A DNA stretch of 64,000 nucleotides from the NCBI RefSeq assembly GCF_030867095.1, contig NC_081831.1, positions 21,986,001 through 22,050,000 on the forward strand. The letters are read 5' to 3'. The position numbers were made by a program, and so were the translations under genes. Below the pieces are notes generated by a model that saw only the letters and a list, made by a program, of their open reading frames with translations, was not told the DNA's origin and searched no databases. Of this stretch, positions 12,901-23,342 are shown piece by piece. Origin of the DNA: Alligator mississippiensis (taxonomy: Eukaryota; Chordata; Crocodylia; Alligatoridae). Each line of letters opens with the position of its first letter. The stretch's first letter is position 1.

Positions 12901-13412
12901 TTTCAAGCTTATTAAACCCAACTAATTAACCATTAAACCAAGCTTTCAGGGGGTGACTCATGGCTTGGGAAACCCTGGTTTCCATGTGCCCAATTTCATA
13001 TACCCTAAGGGGATGCTGGTTTTCAGAGAGGGCTTTGCACAGTCCTTTCCCTCTGTGTAGCTCAGGTTGGATGCCCCAGTCATTGAGTCCTACTTCAGAG
13101 CCATAACCTCTCTGCAGCAGGATGAAGGTCCCTCATCCCTCTCAGGGTCAAGGTAGTGGTTGTCTTTTAACTGAAGATTGCAGCTCCTACCATGGCAGGA
13201 GTCCTCACCAAACAGCCCAGACCATTGGCATAATTTAGCCAGGCTGACAAAGAGGTGGTAGCCCCATTCTTCCAGCCCCTAGAAAAAGTGGGGCACATTG
13301 GCAGGTCAGTCCTTGCCCCCAGCTCTTCCTGAGCCATTGTGTAGATGGGAAAGGAGAGGGGGAATTTACCTTTAAAAAGGCGCAGCTCATCCTGAAACCT
13401 TTCCTCATCCAT
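9945..13412 (-). CDS. Hepatic lectin (type II C-type lectin, chicken hepatic lectin-like)
   Basis: Six coding exons on the minus strand: 13412-13370, 12445-12338, 11665-11591, 11077-10926, 10441-10326 and 10080-9945, giving 209 residues (chicken hepatic lectin, from memory, is 207). Order: short cytoplasmic tail (MDEERFQDELRLF), membrane anchor about residues 24-47, short neck with an N-glycosylation site (NHSS), then a C-type lectin domain 79-205. The domain has paired cysteines, a WIGL-like YWLGL, EPN at 171-173 and WND at 190-192, the calcium and sugar ligands. EPN domains bind mannose- or GlcNAc-type sugars; the chicken protein is a GlcNAc-binding endocytic receptor of liver, so the same role is inferred. 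Tail, anchor, NHSS/NFSS site and FPCGA all line up with the chicken protein. The exon 2 acceptor at 12445, not the closer CAG at 12441, keeps the frame. All introns are GT-AG. Confidence 0.9.
12655..12790. repeat. Old SINE-like interspersed repeat fragment
   Basis: Lies in hepatic lectin intron 1. Contains the phrase 'ccaggtgttgtacaaaccc' followed by 'ggttcctgctatagagc', resembling a widespread MIR-like repeat of reptiles ('gtgctaggcgctgtacaaa'). Boundaries and family are approximate. Confidence 0.4.
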
Positions 13413-14140
13413 TCTGGTGAACAGTGCCTGGAAGGCAGAAGGAGGGGCAGCTCTGTATGGCCTTGGAGTATGGACAGAACGCGTGGGGCCACGTGGACTG
13501 GAATACCAACGACAGAAAAATTTCAATTCCACCTGCGATGTTAAATCCAAAGGTTAATTTATAACCAGCAGTGGTCAGACCACGTACCCATTTGCTTGCT
13601 CTGTAGCTGTAGCACTTTGGATCTCTTCCATGTCCAGCCTGGTTTCAGCCCAAGAGCTCTTTGCCAGCCAACTGGCCTGTCCTTTTTTTCCTCAGAACTT
13701 TTGGTGGATTTTAAATTGCACAGGAATGAAAATACAGGAGGCCTCATTCCTGAAACTGCTCCCCTTAGACACATGAAAAAAAGTCAGATGAAGTAAAGTA
13801 AAAGGTCAAAGTGAACATAGAAGTCGAGTTTGGAAACCAGGACGAGCCTGTTTTGGAAGAAGACTGCAGCACTCCTGACCTTTGGAAAGCAACTGCTAAA
13901 CATGCCTAGAGTGTGTCCTAGGCTATGTCCCAACTGACTGCTTACACAGCAAACACATGGGCCTTGCTCAGATGATCATGGCAAGGGGGTACTCACCTCC
14001 CACACCAGTTCAAAGGGTCTTGGTTTTGAGCCACAGCTTATGCATTTAAGAACCATACTCATGGTGTAATTTTGTGAGGTTTCATTGCAGTAGTGTCAGG
14101 CCACCCTTCCAATAAAATAATGCCAGGTGCTGCACTGCTT
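13413..14140. other. Upstream flank of the hepatic lectin gene
   Basis: Between the lectin start codon and the LTR element I see no CpG island and no clear TATA box. A possible splice acceptor (CTGTTCACCAG) sits one base before the lectin ATG on the minus strand, so an upstream untranslated exon, perhaps in this interval or beyond it, is likely. The transcription start is not identified. Confidence 0.4.
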
Positions 14141-14146
14141 GTTACT

Positions 14147-14911
14147 GTGCGGGCTGGGGGCGATCCGGGCCCGTCTTTGTGCATGTGGCCTGTGGCCAGC
14201 AGCCCGGGCATGCGGGGTCGGAGAAGACCGGGGGCGAGCTAGAATTAGTCACAGACGTGTAGTGGTTGATTTAAAGATTGTTTACTTACACCAAAGATGG
14301 TCGTGGTGTAGGCTGGACAGTTTCCAGGTTCAGCTCCGCTTAAATCCTCATTAGAGGACTACGACAAATTCATTCTTTTCCCCGGAGTTGTTGAAGCTCC
14401 GCGGGTTCGGTAGTTTCTCGTACAGGAAGGGATACGTCTAGGAATTTATCGGCGACGGGGAGAGGCTAGAGGCTGTTCAAGCCTCTATTGCCTTTTAAGA
14501 AATGCGTTGGGTCCGTGAGGATCCGCAGCGCTTAGAGATCTTCACGCTCTCCCTCTCGCTGTCTCTCCAACTGATTTCTCTCCAACTTGGGCAGAAGCCA
14601 CCCAAGCTCTTTATACGGCTAGCAAGCCAATCGCTAGCCGTCACGTGTGCATATATTAGAATCGGCCAATAATGTGGCACGAATCTTCATACAAATGGCG
14701 GGAACTCCTTGCACTGTGCATTTCTTAGATGCAAAAGAAATGCACCATGCAAAGAAAGCTTCAAATTGGTGGGAAATTCTCCGTTGCACCGGGGTTCTCT
14801 TCTACAGCAGAAAACTCCACCGTGCAAAGAAGCTGCAATTTAGCGTGAAAAATAATTTAGCAGTGCCGAAGCACACACAAACAAAAAATATCACAACTTT
14901 GGGTTGTGACA
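14147..14911 (-). repeat. 3' LTR of the LTR element
   Basis: Matches 17109-17872 at about 97%. On the minus strand it starts TGTCACAACC and ends near CCCGCAC. A TATA box (CCGTATAAAGAG) lies at about 14610-14615. This LTR faces the hepatic lectin gene, whose start codon is about 735 bases further along in the same direction. Confidence 0.9.
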
Positions 14912-14920
14912 TCCCCCCTT
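14912..14920 (-). other. Polypurine tract of the LTR element
   Basis: On the minus strand AAGGGGGGA abuts the 3' LTR start (TGTCAC). This is the expected plus-strand priming site of a retroelement and fixes the element's orientation. Confidence 0.8.
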
Positions 14921-17089
14921 GCTGAGGGCATAGATTATGCTATACACTTATCATTCTAGAACTTTGTCGTGAGTCGTCAAATGAACAGATAAGCAAACAA
15001 ACAAATAAACAAACATAAGATTCGCTGTCCTGGGATTGAGTTACATAATAATCAAGAAACAATAATTAACACAAACACATAATCTGATCCATAACAAAAC
15101 TGCATGATCAGGGCTTCAGTGGGCGTCATGGCGAAGTCGTACGTCAGGCCCTCACTTCTTTCGGTGATGTCATCCATCTCAGGGCTTCTCTTCGCCACGC
15201 ACTCTGAATCTCGGATCTGTAAACAAAAAACTCTCAAAAAATAGATTAATGATCTTATTCAACAGATTTACAAAATTTTCAAGGCTCAATTGGATGAAAT
15301 CGTTGAGGATCCATCATCTGGCTCCTCTAAATAACGAAAACCTAACTCATAGGCCAATTGCCATTGACCTGCATCCCCTAAAATCCAAAGCTGCTGCTTG
15401 TTGAGTCCGGAACGCTGTAGGAGAAATCCAAACATGTATCGCTCCTCTAGGGTTCTCGGTGGCAGTGGTGGAAGATCGGATTCACGACGTCTGGTGCCTT
15501 TAAGTCTGGTCGGGTGTCGACAGTCCCGATCAAGAGATAATCTTGGCTCCATCAGGATACGCAGTCGTGACAACTGACAAAGAAGATTACTCACAGGTTG
15601 GTTCACCATTGGACTGAGCAGAATTCGGAGGATGACGATGTTCTTTCGCCCATAAATCTCGAGGCAACTGTCTAAGCTGTGAATGGTTATTGGAACGGTT
15701 CCAGGATCTCATAGATGACGGTGAGGCCATGGTCTTATTCGCTGGAGTGATGTCAGTCCCAGCGCACATGCTCTGGGGTTCCAGGCACAGTACGAGACTC
15801 CAATGATTGCTAGCATGAGATGCTCTGCGCCGGTATATTCTGGCCGTCCTTCATGCCATACGTGGGCTTTTTGACTAATCAGTCCTGCAACAAGCGCTGG
15901 CAGTGGAATAGGCCAGTGAACGTTGACCGTTATCATGTCGATGTCTGTGACATGTCCTCTACTCCACAAAGCTCGTCTAACTAGGAAGCTTGCTGGTTCA
16001 GCAGGTCGGATCCAAGTTCCATGACCAAATGTCCCAACCATACAGCTAGAGTCTCTTCAGGCTGGATTCTTGATGCTCTACACAAATCCTGCAACTCAGC
16101 TCTGGTGCGAGCATAGTAGGCAGTAGCAATTCGATTAGACGTTGTTGTAGGGAAAGCTGCTCTTTTGGGAGTTGATGTTGTTATAGGCTGAACTGCTGCC
16201 GCGGGAGTTACTGCTGCTGTTGCTGCTTCGGGCAGGAGGGGCGGATGCACTCCTCCGCTTGACTCTCTCCTTCGTCGGCAGGAAGGCACGGTCGGTTGAG
16301 GTGGCGCTGCATCACTAGGCGGGGTTGCCGGAGACGACGCTGTGTCGATGGGCAGAGTCGCCAACCGAACTCTCGTGGGTTCCTCCGAAGCTCCACCCTT
16401 CTTTTCCGGTTCTTCCACGCGGTCTCCCTCTTGCTCGGCGCCATCTTGGGCTGGCGTTTCAGGCTCCTCTCTCTCAGCCGCTTCTTTAACCGCTTGAATA
16501 GCCATCTGCAGCTGGTTCTTTAAACTTAAAATCTTGTACATTAGATTAGTAATCGTACGAAAAGTTGCACTTAATTCTCCCCCCTTGTCGTACCGCAGGG
16601 CCACCCTCTCATCTGCGGTGTGTTCCTCCGTCTCCAGATCTTCGCGGAGCTCGGATGGAAGCTCGCGACCCCTTAATCTAGCTGCCATGAGGGGAGGGTA
16701 CCGGCCGATTGGCACCGGTTCTTCACTCTCCCGAGCATATCGTAGGCATCGGGCACCCTACCGGGTGAAGGTCGGGTTTGCTTCGCCCGCCGGGTTGGGT
16801 CTGGCGAGGGACACAGTATCGAGAGGCCTGAACAGGACCCGCTTGTCTCTCATTATACACCCGAACGCCGCGGGGAACAAATACACTTCCCTCTCTCTCG
16901 GGGCTCCGTCTTCGGAGACTCCCTCTTCTCCCTTTAGCAACAGGCGTCTGTTTACAAATCTTTCACCTGTTCTGCCCGCCTGGTGGTAAGCCATATGCAC
17001 CTCCAGTTCTTCAAAGCTTTTCACTTGGCGTTGGTTATCGCACCAAGGGCAGTTCTTAACCAATTCTAGCTCTAACGTGTCTTCTCCTG
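14921..17089 (-). pseudogene. Interior of the LTR element, gag-like fossil coding region
   Basis: On the minus strand there are several open stretches, the longest about 240 codons (15981-16715). That stretch has a charged, glutamate-rich part likely to form a coiled coil, followed by a proline-, serine- and threonine-rich part, a make-up typical of gag polyproteins. A stretch nearer the 5' LTR has paired CxxC and HxxxH residues like a zinc finger. I recognise no protease, reverse transcriptase, integrase or envelope. The region is broken. Its gag assignment rests on position and composition, not a clear domain. Confidence 0.55.
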
Positions 17090-17107
17090 ATCCCATCCTC
17101 GTCGCCA
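17090..17107 (-). other. Primer-binding site, tRNA-Ser
   Basis: The plus strand reads ATCCCATCCTCGTCGCCA, identical over 18 bases to the 3' end of vertebrate tRNA-Ser(GCU) including CCA, as I recall that tRNA. The minus strand is therefore an 18-base complement, placed two or so bases inside the 5' LTR edge as in retroviruses. Confidence 0.85.
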
Positions 17108-17108
17108 C

Positions 17109-17872
17109 GTGCGGGCCGGGGGCAATCCGGGCCCGTCTTTGCGCACGCGGGCTGTGGCCAGCAGCCCGGCACGCGGGGTCGGAGAAGACCGGGGGTGAGC
17201 TAGAATTAGTCACAGATGTGTAGTGGTTGATTTAAAGATTGTTTACTTACACCAAAGATGGTCGTGGTGTAGGCTGGACAGTTTCCAGGTTCAGCTCTGC
17301 TTAAATCCTCGTTAGAGGACTACGACAAATTCATTCTTTTCCCCAGAGTTGTTGAAGCTCCACGGGTTCGGTAGTTTCTCGTACAGGAAGGGATACGTCT
17401 AGGAATTTATCGGCGACGGGGAGAGGCTAGAGGCTGTTCAAGCCTCTATTGCCTTTTAAGAAATGCGTTGGGTCCACGAGGATCCGCAGCGCTTAGAGAT
17501 CTTCACGCTCTCCCTCTCGCTCTCTCTCCAACTGATTTCTCTCCAACTTGGGCAGAAGCCACCCAAGCTCTTTATACGGCTAGCAAGCCAATCGCTAGCC
17601 GTCACGTGTGCATATATTAGAATCGGCCAATAATGTGGCACGAATCTTCATACAAATGGCAGGAACTCCTTGCACCGTGCATTTCTTAGATGCAAAAGAA
17701 ATGCACCATGCAAAGAAAGCTTCAAATTGGCGGGAAATTCTCTGTTGCACCGGGGTTCTCTTCTACAGCAGAAAACTCCACCGTGCAAAGAAGCTGCAAT
17801 TTAGCGTGAAAAATAATTTAGCAGTGCCGAAGCGCACACAAACAAAAAATATCACAACTTTGGGTTGTGACA
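17109..17872 (-). repeat. 5' LTR of the LTR element
   Basis: Partner of the LTR at 14147-14911, with the same ends and a TATA box at 17571-17576 (minus). Flanked on the right by GTTACT at 17873-17878, which matches the bases just left of the other LTR. Confidence 0.9.
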
Positions 17873-17878
17873 GTTACT

Positions 17879-19181
17879 ACACGGCTATTCTTGGGCTATT
17901 TATATTGGCCAAGTCAAATTGTGGTAGCACTTTAGGACCCCAATATCAGAGACCTGTTGTGCCAGAAGGCAATGGCCAGAGACACAGCCACAGGTTACAG
18001 GGCTCACATTCTAAATAGACACATGGCCTGTGAGAAGGGAAACAGAGATGGGAAGCAACTTGCCCAGGGTCATAGGATGCTGAGCCAGACAACACAGCTG
18101 TACTTACAATATCCGAGTCTGGCAGCACAGCTTTTGACTTCTGAGATAACCAGACTCCAGAAATGAATGGGGTAGAAGTATCCACCTGTTGACTAATAAC
18201 ACATACCATTGCTGTTCCCCACCACTTTGTACTTAGCAATTACAGGCTCTGCAAGGACACTGGAAAACTAGGAAGTCACAAATGATAAATATGAAATAAT
18301 GCTGTGCAGCCAAATTTGCAAGCATCTCTGTACAAACAAGTTTGTAGGGAACATTCAGATCCTGGAGTCTCGGTCTTGCCCACTGACTTGTGGGTAGAGT
18401 TTGCTGTGTTCTTGCTTTCATTTTTGTTGAGTGTTAAATTGCCATAAATGAAGAGCCCAGACACTGCTGAAGTTCTAAGATGAGAGCCAATGATTGAATC
18501 CACCCTTTATTTGAGCTTCAAGTCTAGAGTCAGCAGAACACCTGCTACCACAGGCTGAATACAACAGGCCATGAGACCTTTACTGATGAAGGACTGAGCA
18601 CTTAACAATGTTTTTCCCCTGGTGTATGCATACAACTACAGAGCTTGCATCAGGCCAGTGCTCAAAGAGCAGTTACTAAGATGTGCAGTAACTAGTATTT
18701 TGTCATGAAGGTCATTGCCGTCCAGGTCTCTTGTTCGAGATTGCACAAGCTTTCCAATCGACAGCTCGGCTGAAACAGGGAAGATAAGCTGGCTAGCAAA
18801 TCTGGTGTTCATGTAACAACAGCAACCTGGGGCAGGACGCTTTACTGAAACAGGACATTTGCCTAAGTGTACTTTGGAAATTCAGGAATTCAGCACCTGT
18901 ATGTGGCTCCTTCCTCAAATCCTCACACAGGTTTCTGGCAGGGATATTTCCTGCAGGAGATAGTCATTTGAATCAGACACATGTATGGAAGAGACTAAAA
19001 TAATGTCAGAACTGATCATCCCAACAAACCAGGATTTTCAGTGGGCATCTGTTGCTGTTGATCCTAATTGATAAAATGTATATCATGCATATGATGAATG
19101 AATGTTATTTTTATAAACAAGTTCAGTTCTTTGTTTGCTTTGCAGCTGCTAAAAGTCAAGAACACTTCTTGTAGAAGGATG
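17879..19181. other. Intergenic stretch between LTR element and duplicated block
   Basis: I see no coding exon, RNA gene or clear repeat here. It is single-copy flank to the left of the duplication. Confidence 0.5.
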
Positions 19182-19189
19182 CTGTAGAG

Positions 19190-19569
19190 CAGGGGTGTTG
19201 AACATAGCTACTCCATCCAGTCCATAGGCTACTGGTCGGCCACTGGAAGTTGGGGGACATAGCCTGGGGTGTGGCCTGCCAGAGTCCAGGCCCTTGGGTT
19301 CTAGTGCACATGATAAGCAGCAGCAGGAGGGTGAGTGAGGGCTGATACAGCCCTGGTCACCATCTGGCTGCTTAGCCTGTCTGCACTACCACAGTCCTAC
19401 TACCTTCTCCACTGGCCCTGCTGCCTTCCCATGCTGGAGGAACCTCTGCTGTGTGCCCTATTCCTTGCCCCAGAGCTGGAGGTGCCCAAGCTGCTGCCAC
19501 TGCATTGGGCTGGATCTGACCTGCAATGAGCCACACAATCTGGACTTGGCCCAGAGTTTGACACCCCTG
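19190..19569. mobile_element. hAT-type DNA transposon cut by the duplication's left breakpoint
   Basis: Terminal inverted repeats CAGGGGTGTTGAAC and GTTTGACACCCCTG are flanked by ctgtagag and ctgcagag (7 of 8 identical). The second unit, starting near 24219, contains the body and right end of this element but not its left end. The duplication breakpoint therefore falls inside it, near 19213. Confidence 0.78.
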
Positions 19570-19823
19570 CTGCAGAGCTACTTACGGAAGACAACCGCAT
19601 CCTACTCAGGCTGGACCAGAACGATGCCTGCTCTCATCAATGCAAGACCTGGAGTGAGACTCATTCACAACCTTCTCCTCTGCGACAGGAGGAAATGGCC
19701 ACAAATGTAGATGTTCCTTTGCAGCAGTAATTGTGTGTGACCTGTTAGAAGCCCAAGTCAACTGCTGTCACAGCTGAGTCAAAACCTCACAATAAGATGC
19801 AGCTTTGCAGATTCAAAAGCACT

Positions 19824-19829
19824 TTTATT
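19824..19829 (-). terminator. FBXL12: Poly(A) signal of FBXL12-A
   Basis: AATAAA on the minus strand about 1.1 kb after the stop codon. The same signal in the same context ('cttttattttaaaggtaaaa' on the plus strand) is kept in unit B at 24881-24886, which supports its use. Confidence 0.6.
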
Positions 19830-20146
19830 TTAAAGGTAAAATAAAAGGTAAGAAAATATTGATTACACTGTATCCCAGACAACAGTCTTTGCTCCCAGAC
19901 ACAAAACTACACTGGTACTGTCAGCTAAACCTTGCTGATGTTAACACAGAGCTTTGTAACATCAGGTAACGAGCAGACTGTAAACATGAAAACTTGACAA
20001 GGCACAGGGGGTTGGGCACAGCCACATGAACCAGGCCTTGTGTCTGCCTTCTGAAAGCATAACAATGCCCCCATACACTATGGTAAGTGCTTCAGTTGAT
20101 CTGCATGTCATGTGCTGCTTAAATCAAGGGAGGAGTTTGTATAGAG

Positions 20147-20363
20147 CACTGGCTCCCAACCTCAGAGTGTGACCCAAATCTGTGGGGGTCTGCCCCTCAC
20201 TCCAGCTCTCCTGGCACATGGTTTGTGCGGCTCTTGCTGCCACTGCCTCACACAATACCGGCCTGGCCCAATCTCTGGTGGCACTGCCAGGCACGAGCAA
20301 GTCAGCAGCGGGGATTGTCACCTAGATTTAGGGTCACAGCAAAAAAAAGGTTGGGAGCCACTG
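20147..20363. mobile_element. hAT element private to unit A, in FBXL12-A 3' UTR
   Basis: 217 bp with terminal inverted repeats CACTGGCTCCCAACCT and AGGTTGGGAGCCACTG, flanked by a perfect 8-bp duplication GTATAGAG (20139-20146, 20364-20371). Unit B has the unfilled site, 'gtttgtctagaggtttct' near 25190, with the 8-mer present once. The insertion therefore came after the duplication. Confidence 0.9.
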
Positions 20364-20940
20364 GTATAGAGGTTTCTGCACCATGAAGAAAATAATTTAA
20401 GATTCTTGTCAGGTCTGATCTGGGAAGCAAAGCTCTGCCACAAGAAGGTATCTGCTTTGTCAACACAAACCCAGGGCAAAGTCCTGCAAAAAATTCATTT
20501 TAGGCATGCTTTGAAATATGCACACAGTGCAGCTGTGACACTCATTTTCAACCAGAGCTAGGTTTTAATTAGAATAATTCACTATGTTATCACTCAGGTG
20601 AGCTGCTGCATGATGTTTAATGCAAAAAAGAGACTCAGCTACGAAAAAGGTCCTGGGCTGCCAACTACCAATCTAAAACAGACCCATATTGAATCAGTCT
20701 AACAGGCCCTGCAAGCATCACTGTGCACCTCCACCTGGCTTTGATATTTCCTTGGTACAGGAAGGGGAGGGAGTCACTTTAGAATGGAGTTTCCACTAAC
20801 CCGTTTTCGTTTTACAAGCCACCAAAATGGTCCTTGCCCTTCAATGCTTGATGCCTTGTTGAGGCACCTGGAGAAATCTGGCCACCACACGGATGCATAC
20901 ATCTGACACTAGAAGTGCAGCTCCCTCCAAAGCAAGCATT

Positions 20941-23204
20941 TCAGGAGGGTGAAAAATGGCAGTTGGGCAAACTTGCTTGAATTTTATGTACTGTCTGGTC
21001 ATCAAAAGGAATCCCACTTAAATTAAGACTTTTCAGCCGGGGCAGTGCCTGACCCAGAGTGACAATGGCATCACAGGAAAGCTTAACACAGGACTCAAGG
21101 GAAAGGGTTTCCAGGTACTTCAAAGACTTTAAGTCAGGCAGGCCCGCATCAGTCAGGAAGGGAGTGTTGCTAAACTCCAGAGTGCGGAGCTGTTTCAAGT
21201 AGCACCCAATGAAGTGAGTAGCAGAGTCTTTCAGGGTGCACTGGCGTAGTGTGAGGTGCTCCAGGGCCTTCAGGTATGATGAGGCCACACGAAACCCCAG
21301 AGTCGTCACCTGGTTGGTTCCAGAGAGAGTCAGCGTCTGCAGGCAAGCGAGAGAAGAGATGTTTAGCAGATGGAGATCGGAAAAGGAAGGGACTTCATAA
21401 ATGAAGAGATGCTTCAGCTGTAAGAGGCCTCTGGTGCCTTCAGATTTTGCAAAAAATATCCATTGAGACAACTCCAAGCGGCTTAGCTCCAAGGTCATCA
21501 GAGAAGAGGGCACGACGTACGAGTCTATCTTATACCGGAGCTTGGTGCACAATAGGCACAGCCTCTGGAGGCCCGGACACTTCTTCCCCAGGTCCTGCAG
21601 CAGCGCCTCGGAGAGGGTTCCTCTCATCTTCAGTGTTCTCACGTTGCTGCGCAGGTGATGCTGCAGCAGGTGCCGCAGGTTCTTCAGGCTGATCTGAGTG
21701 TAATAAGCAAGCACCAGAGCACTTTATCCATGGATAGAGACACTGGTAGGCCAGCAGGTGGCCCCAACCCCCCATCCATCTCTCTCATCTTCCTTGAACA
21801 AGTGACATCCTGTTTTCCCCAGATTGCTGCAGGTCCTGCCACTGATGCCCAGAGTCACTCCCCTATGCACTCCAGCAGGGCTAGAATGCTGCTGTTTCAC
21901 ATCCAGTCACAGCTTCCGTCCTTCAAACCAGCTGAAACCCTCCCTCCTTATTAAGCTATTAATGCCCTCCAGAGGCTGGTTCATCCCCTTTACTTATGGT
22001 ATTTCTCTCTTCCCATAAAATTTAGGCTTCCTTTCCACAGGTCCCTGCTCCCACCAGTCAATACAAGAGCTGCCCTGCTGTCTGGACCGGCTTCTTAATG
22101 CCTCTCATCCTCTCCCGCTTGCCTACGCACTCTCAGGCCTATTTAACACATATCAGGAACATGGGCCTCCTGCCCACAGAGCAACAGTTAGCACCTCCCA
22201 TTGATAGAGGGGGCTATTGGGTACGTGTAGATTTAGGGGATAAGCAAAGTACAAAACAGGGATGGAAGCAGAAGTCAAAGGTTCAAAACAAGGGGGATCA
22301 CTGAGTGGAGCACACCAGACAGTGCACACTGGCCCTCAAGCGAGTCCAAGGAACCAGTGGACACTGCCCAGTGAAACTCTGCCTAGAGATGTGAGTGGCT
22401 GAGGGACCGGAAAGCAGCCCTGCAGTCATCCGGGGGCCTCCCAGCTGGAGTCTCCTCCCACGTCAGATAGTGCTGGCTAAGCTGGCAGTGTGTCTTGGGT
22501 CAGGTGCAGATGCAGGCACTGCTCTGGCTTGACTCTGCCTGAGGGGTTGCTACGTCAGCCTCACACAGCTGCCTCAGGGGACAGACATGCCCCGGAGGTG
22601 GGGCGGGCAGCGGCCGGTACCTCGTAGGGCGTTAGATCCACGTGTCTCCAGAGCACCTTGTCCTGCACCAGACGGCACCAGCGCCTGCAGACCCTGGGGG
22701 CAGAGCAAGAGGCCAGGTGATGATTCCCGCTGCAGAAGGAGAAGTAAGGGGTGGACATGGTGGACTTGGGGCCTGGGCCCTGCAAGACGTGGGAGGAGCC
22801 GCAGCCCTGTGAGCCGAGGGGCCCAGGGCTCCCCACGAAGGACACCCCGAGGACTGGGCCTAGGGGAGGTGCTCAGCAGAGGGGGAAAAGCTGGGCTGAA
22901 CCACTCGGGGACGGAGGGGTGGGCACTGCAGGGGCAGGGTCGAGATGGGCTGAACCACCCAGGGTTGGGGCGGTACACCAGGCGCAGGATGGGTTGACCC
23001 ATCCTAAGCGGGTAGGGGCACGACAGGGGAGAGATGGATTGAACCATTACGCAGTGAGGAGGGGTTGCACCGACGGGCTCCGGGAGCCACGTGGTCGCAC
23101 CTGGCCCCGCGCAGCCGCTCCCTCAGCGGCAACTGCGAGAGAATCTCCAGGAGCAGCGAGTCCGGCAACGCGTCCAGGCTCGGCTCAGCCGGTACCGCCG
23201 CCAT
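20941..23204 (-). CDS. FBXL12: F-box/LRR protein FBXL12, unit A paralogue
   Basis: Three coding exons on the minus strand: 23204-23101, 22693-22621 and 21693-20941, giving 309 residues with intact GT-AG junctions and no stop. The N-terminus holds an F-box (LPDSLLLEILSQLPLRERLR, then VCRRW and VLWRHVDLTPYE in exon 2), which in this family binds SKP1 in an SCF ubiquitin ligase. Exon 3 carries leucine-rich repeats (for example SSLMTLELSRLEL) that choose substrates; human FBXL12 is about 326 residues. Compared with unit B, exon 3 is exactly 30 bases shorter, losing ten residues near the start of the repeats, and the repeats differ at many positions. Expression is unknown, but an open frame and intact splice sites in a duplicate argue for retained function. 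Confidence 0.85.
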
Positions 23205-23342
23205 GCCGCGCGCACTTCCGGGTGATGGACATGTGCTTCCGGGTCAGCGCTGGCACCGCTCTCTGCTGAGGTCTACGGTGGGGGCGGAGCCTGCCGGGTG
23301 AGTGCCCGCCCCGCCCCGCCCCGCCCCGCCGGCGGCCGCAGG
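23205..23342. promoter_or_regulatory. Bidirectional promoter, unit A
   Basis: Only 138 bases separate the FBXL12-A and UBL5-A start codons. They hold two ETS/GABPA-like sites (ACTTCCGG at 23214, GCTTCCGG at 23235) and a run of CCCCG units at 23306-23330 like stacked GC boxes. There is no TATA box. The unit B promoter has matching ETS-like sites. Confidence 0.75.

Larger units (their letters stand above)
14147..17872 (-). mobile_element. Non-autonomous LTR retroelement (ERV-like fossil)
   Basis: A 3.7-kb element in minus orientation: two ~765-bp LTRs, a primer-binding site for tRNA-Ser beside the right (5') LTR, a polypurine tract beside the left (3') LTR, and GTTACT repeated on both flanks (14141-14146 and 17873-17878). 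The ~2.2-kb interior is too short for pol and env, and I see no reverse transcriptase. Structurally the ends look whole; the coding interior is broken, with several interruptions. The LTRs differ at roughly 20-25 sites by eye (about 3%), mostly CpG transitions, so the insertion is fairly young. Class is not assigned; a serine primer is known for HERV-S, but that alone is weak evidence. Confidence 0.88.

Noticed and set aside
17084-17108. A tRNA-Ser gene
   Set aside because: Only the last 18 bases of the tRNA match, next to an LTR edge; it is a primer-binding site, not a gene.
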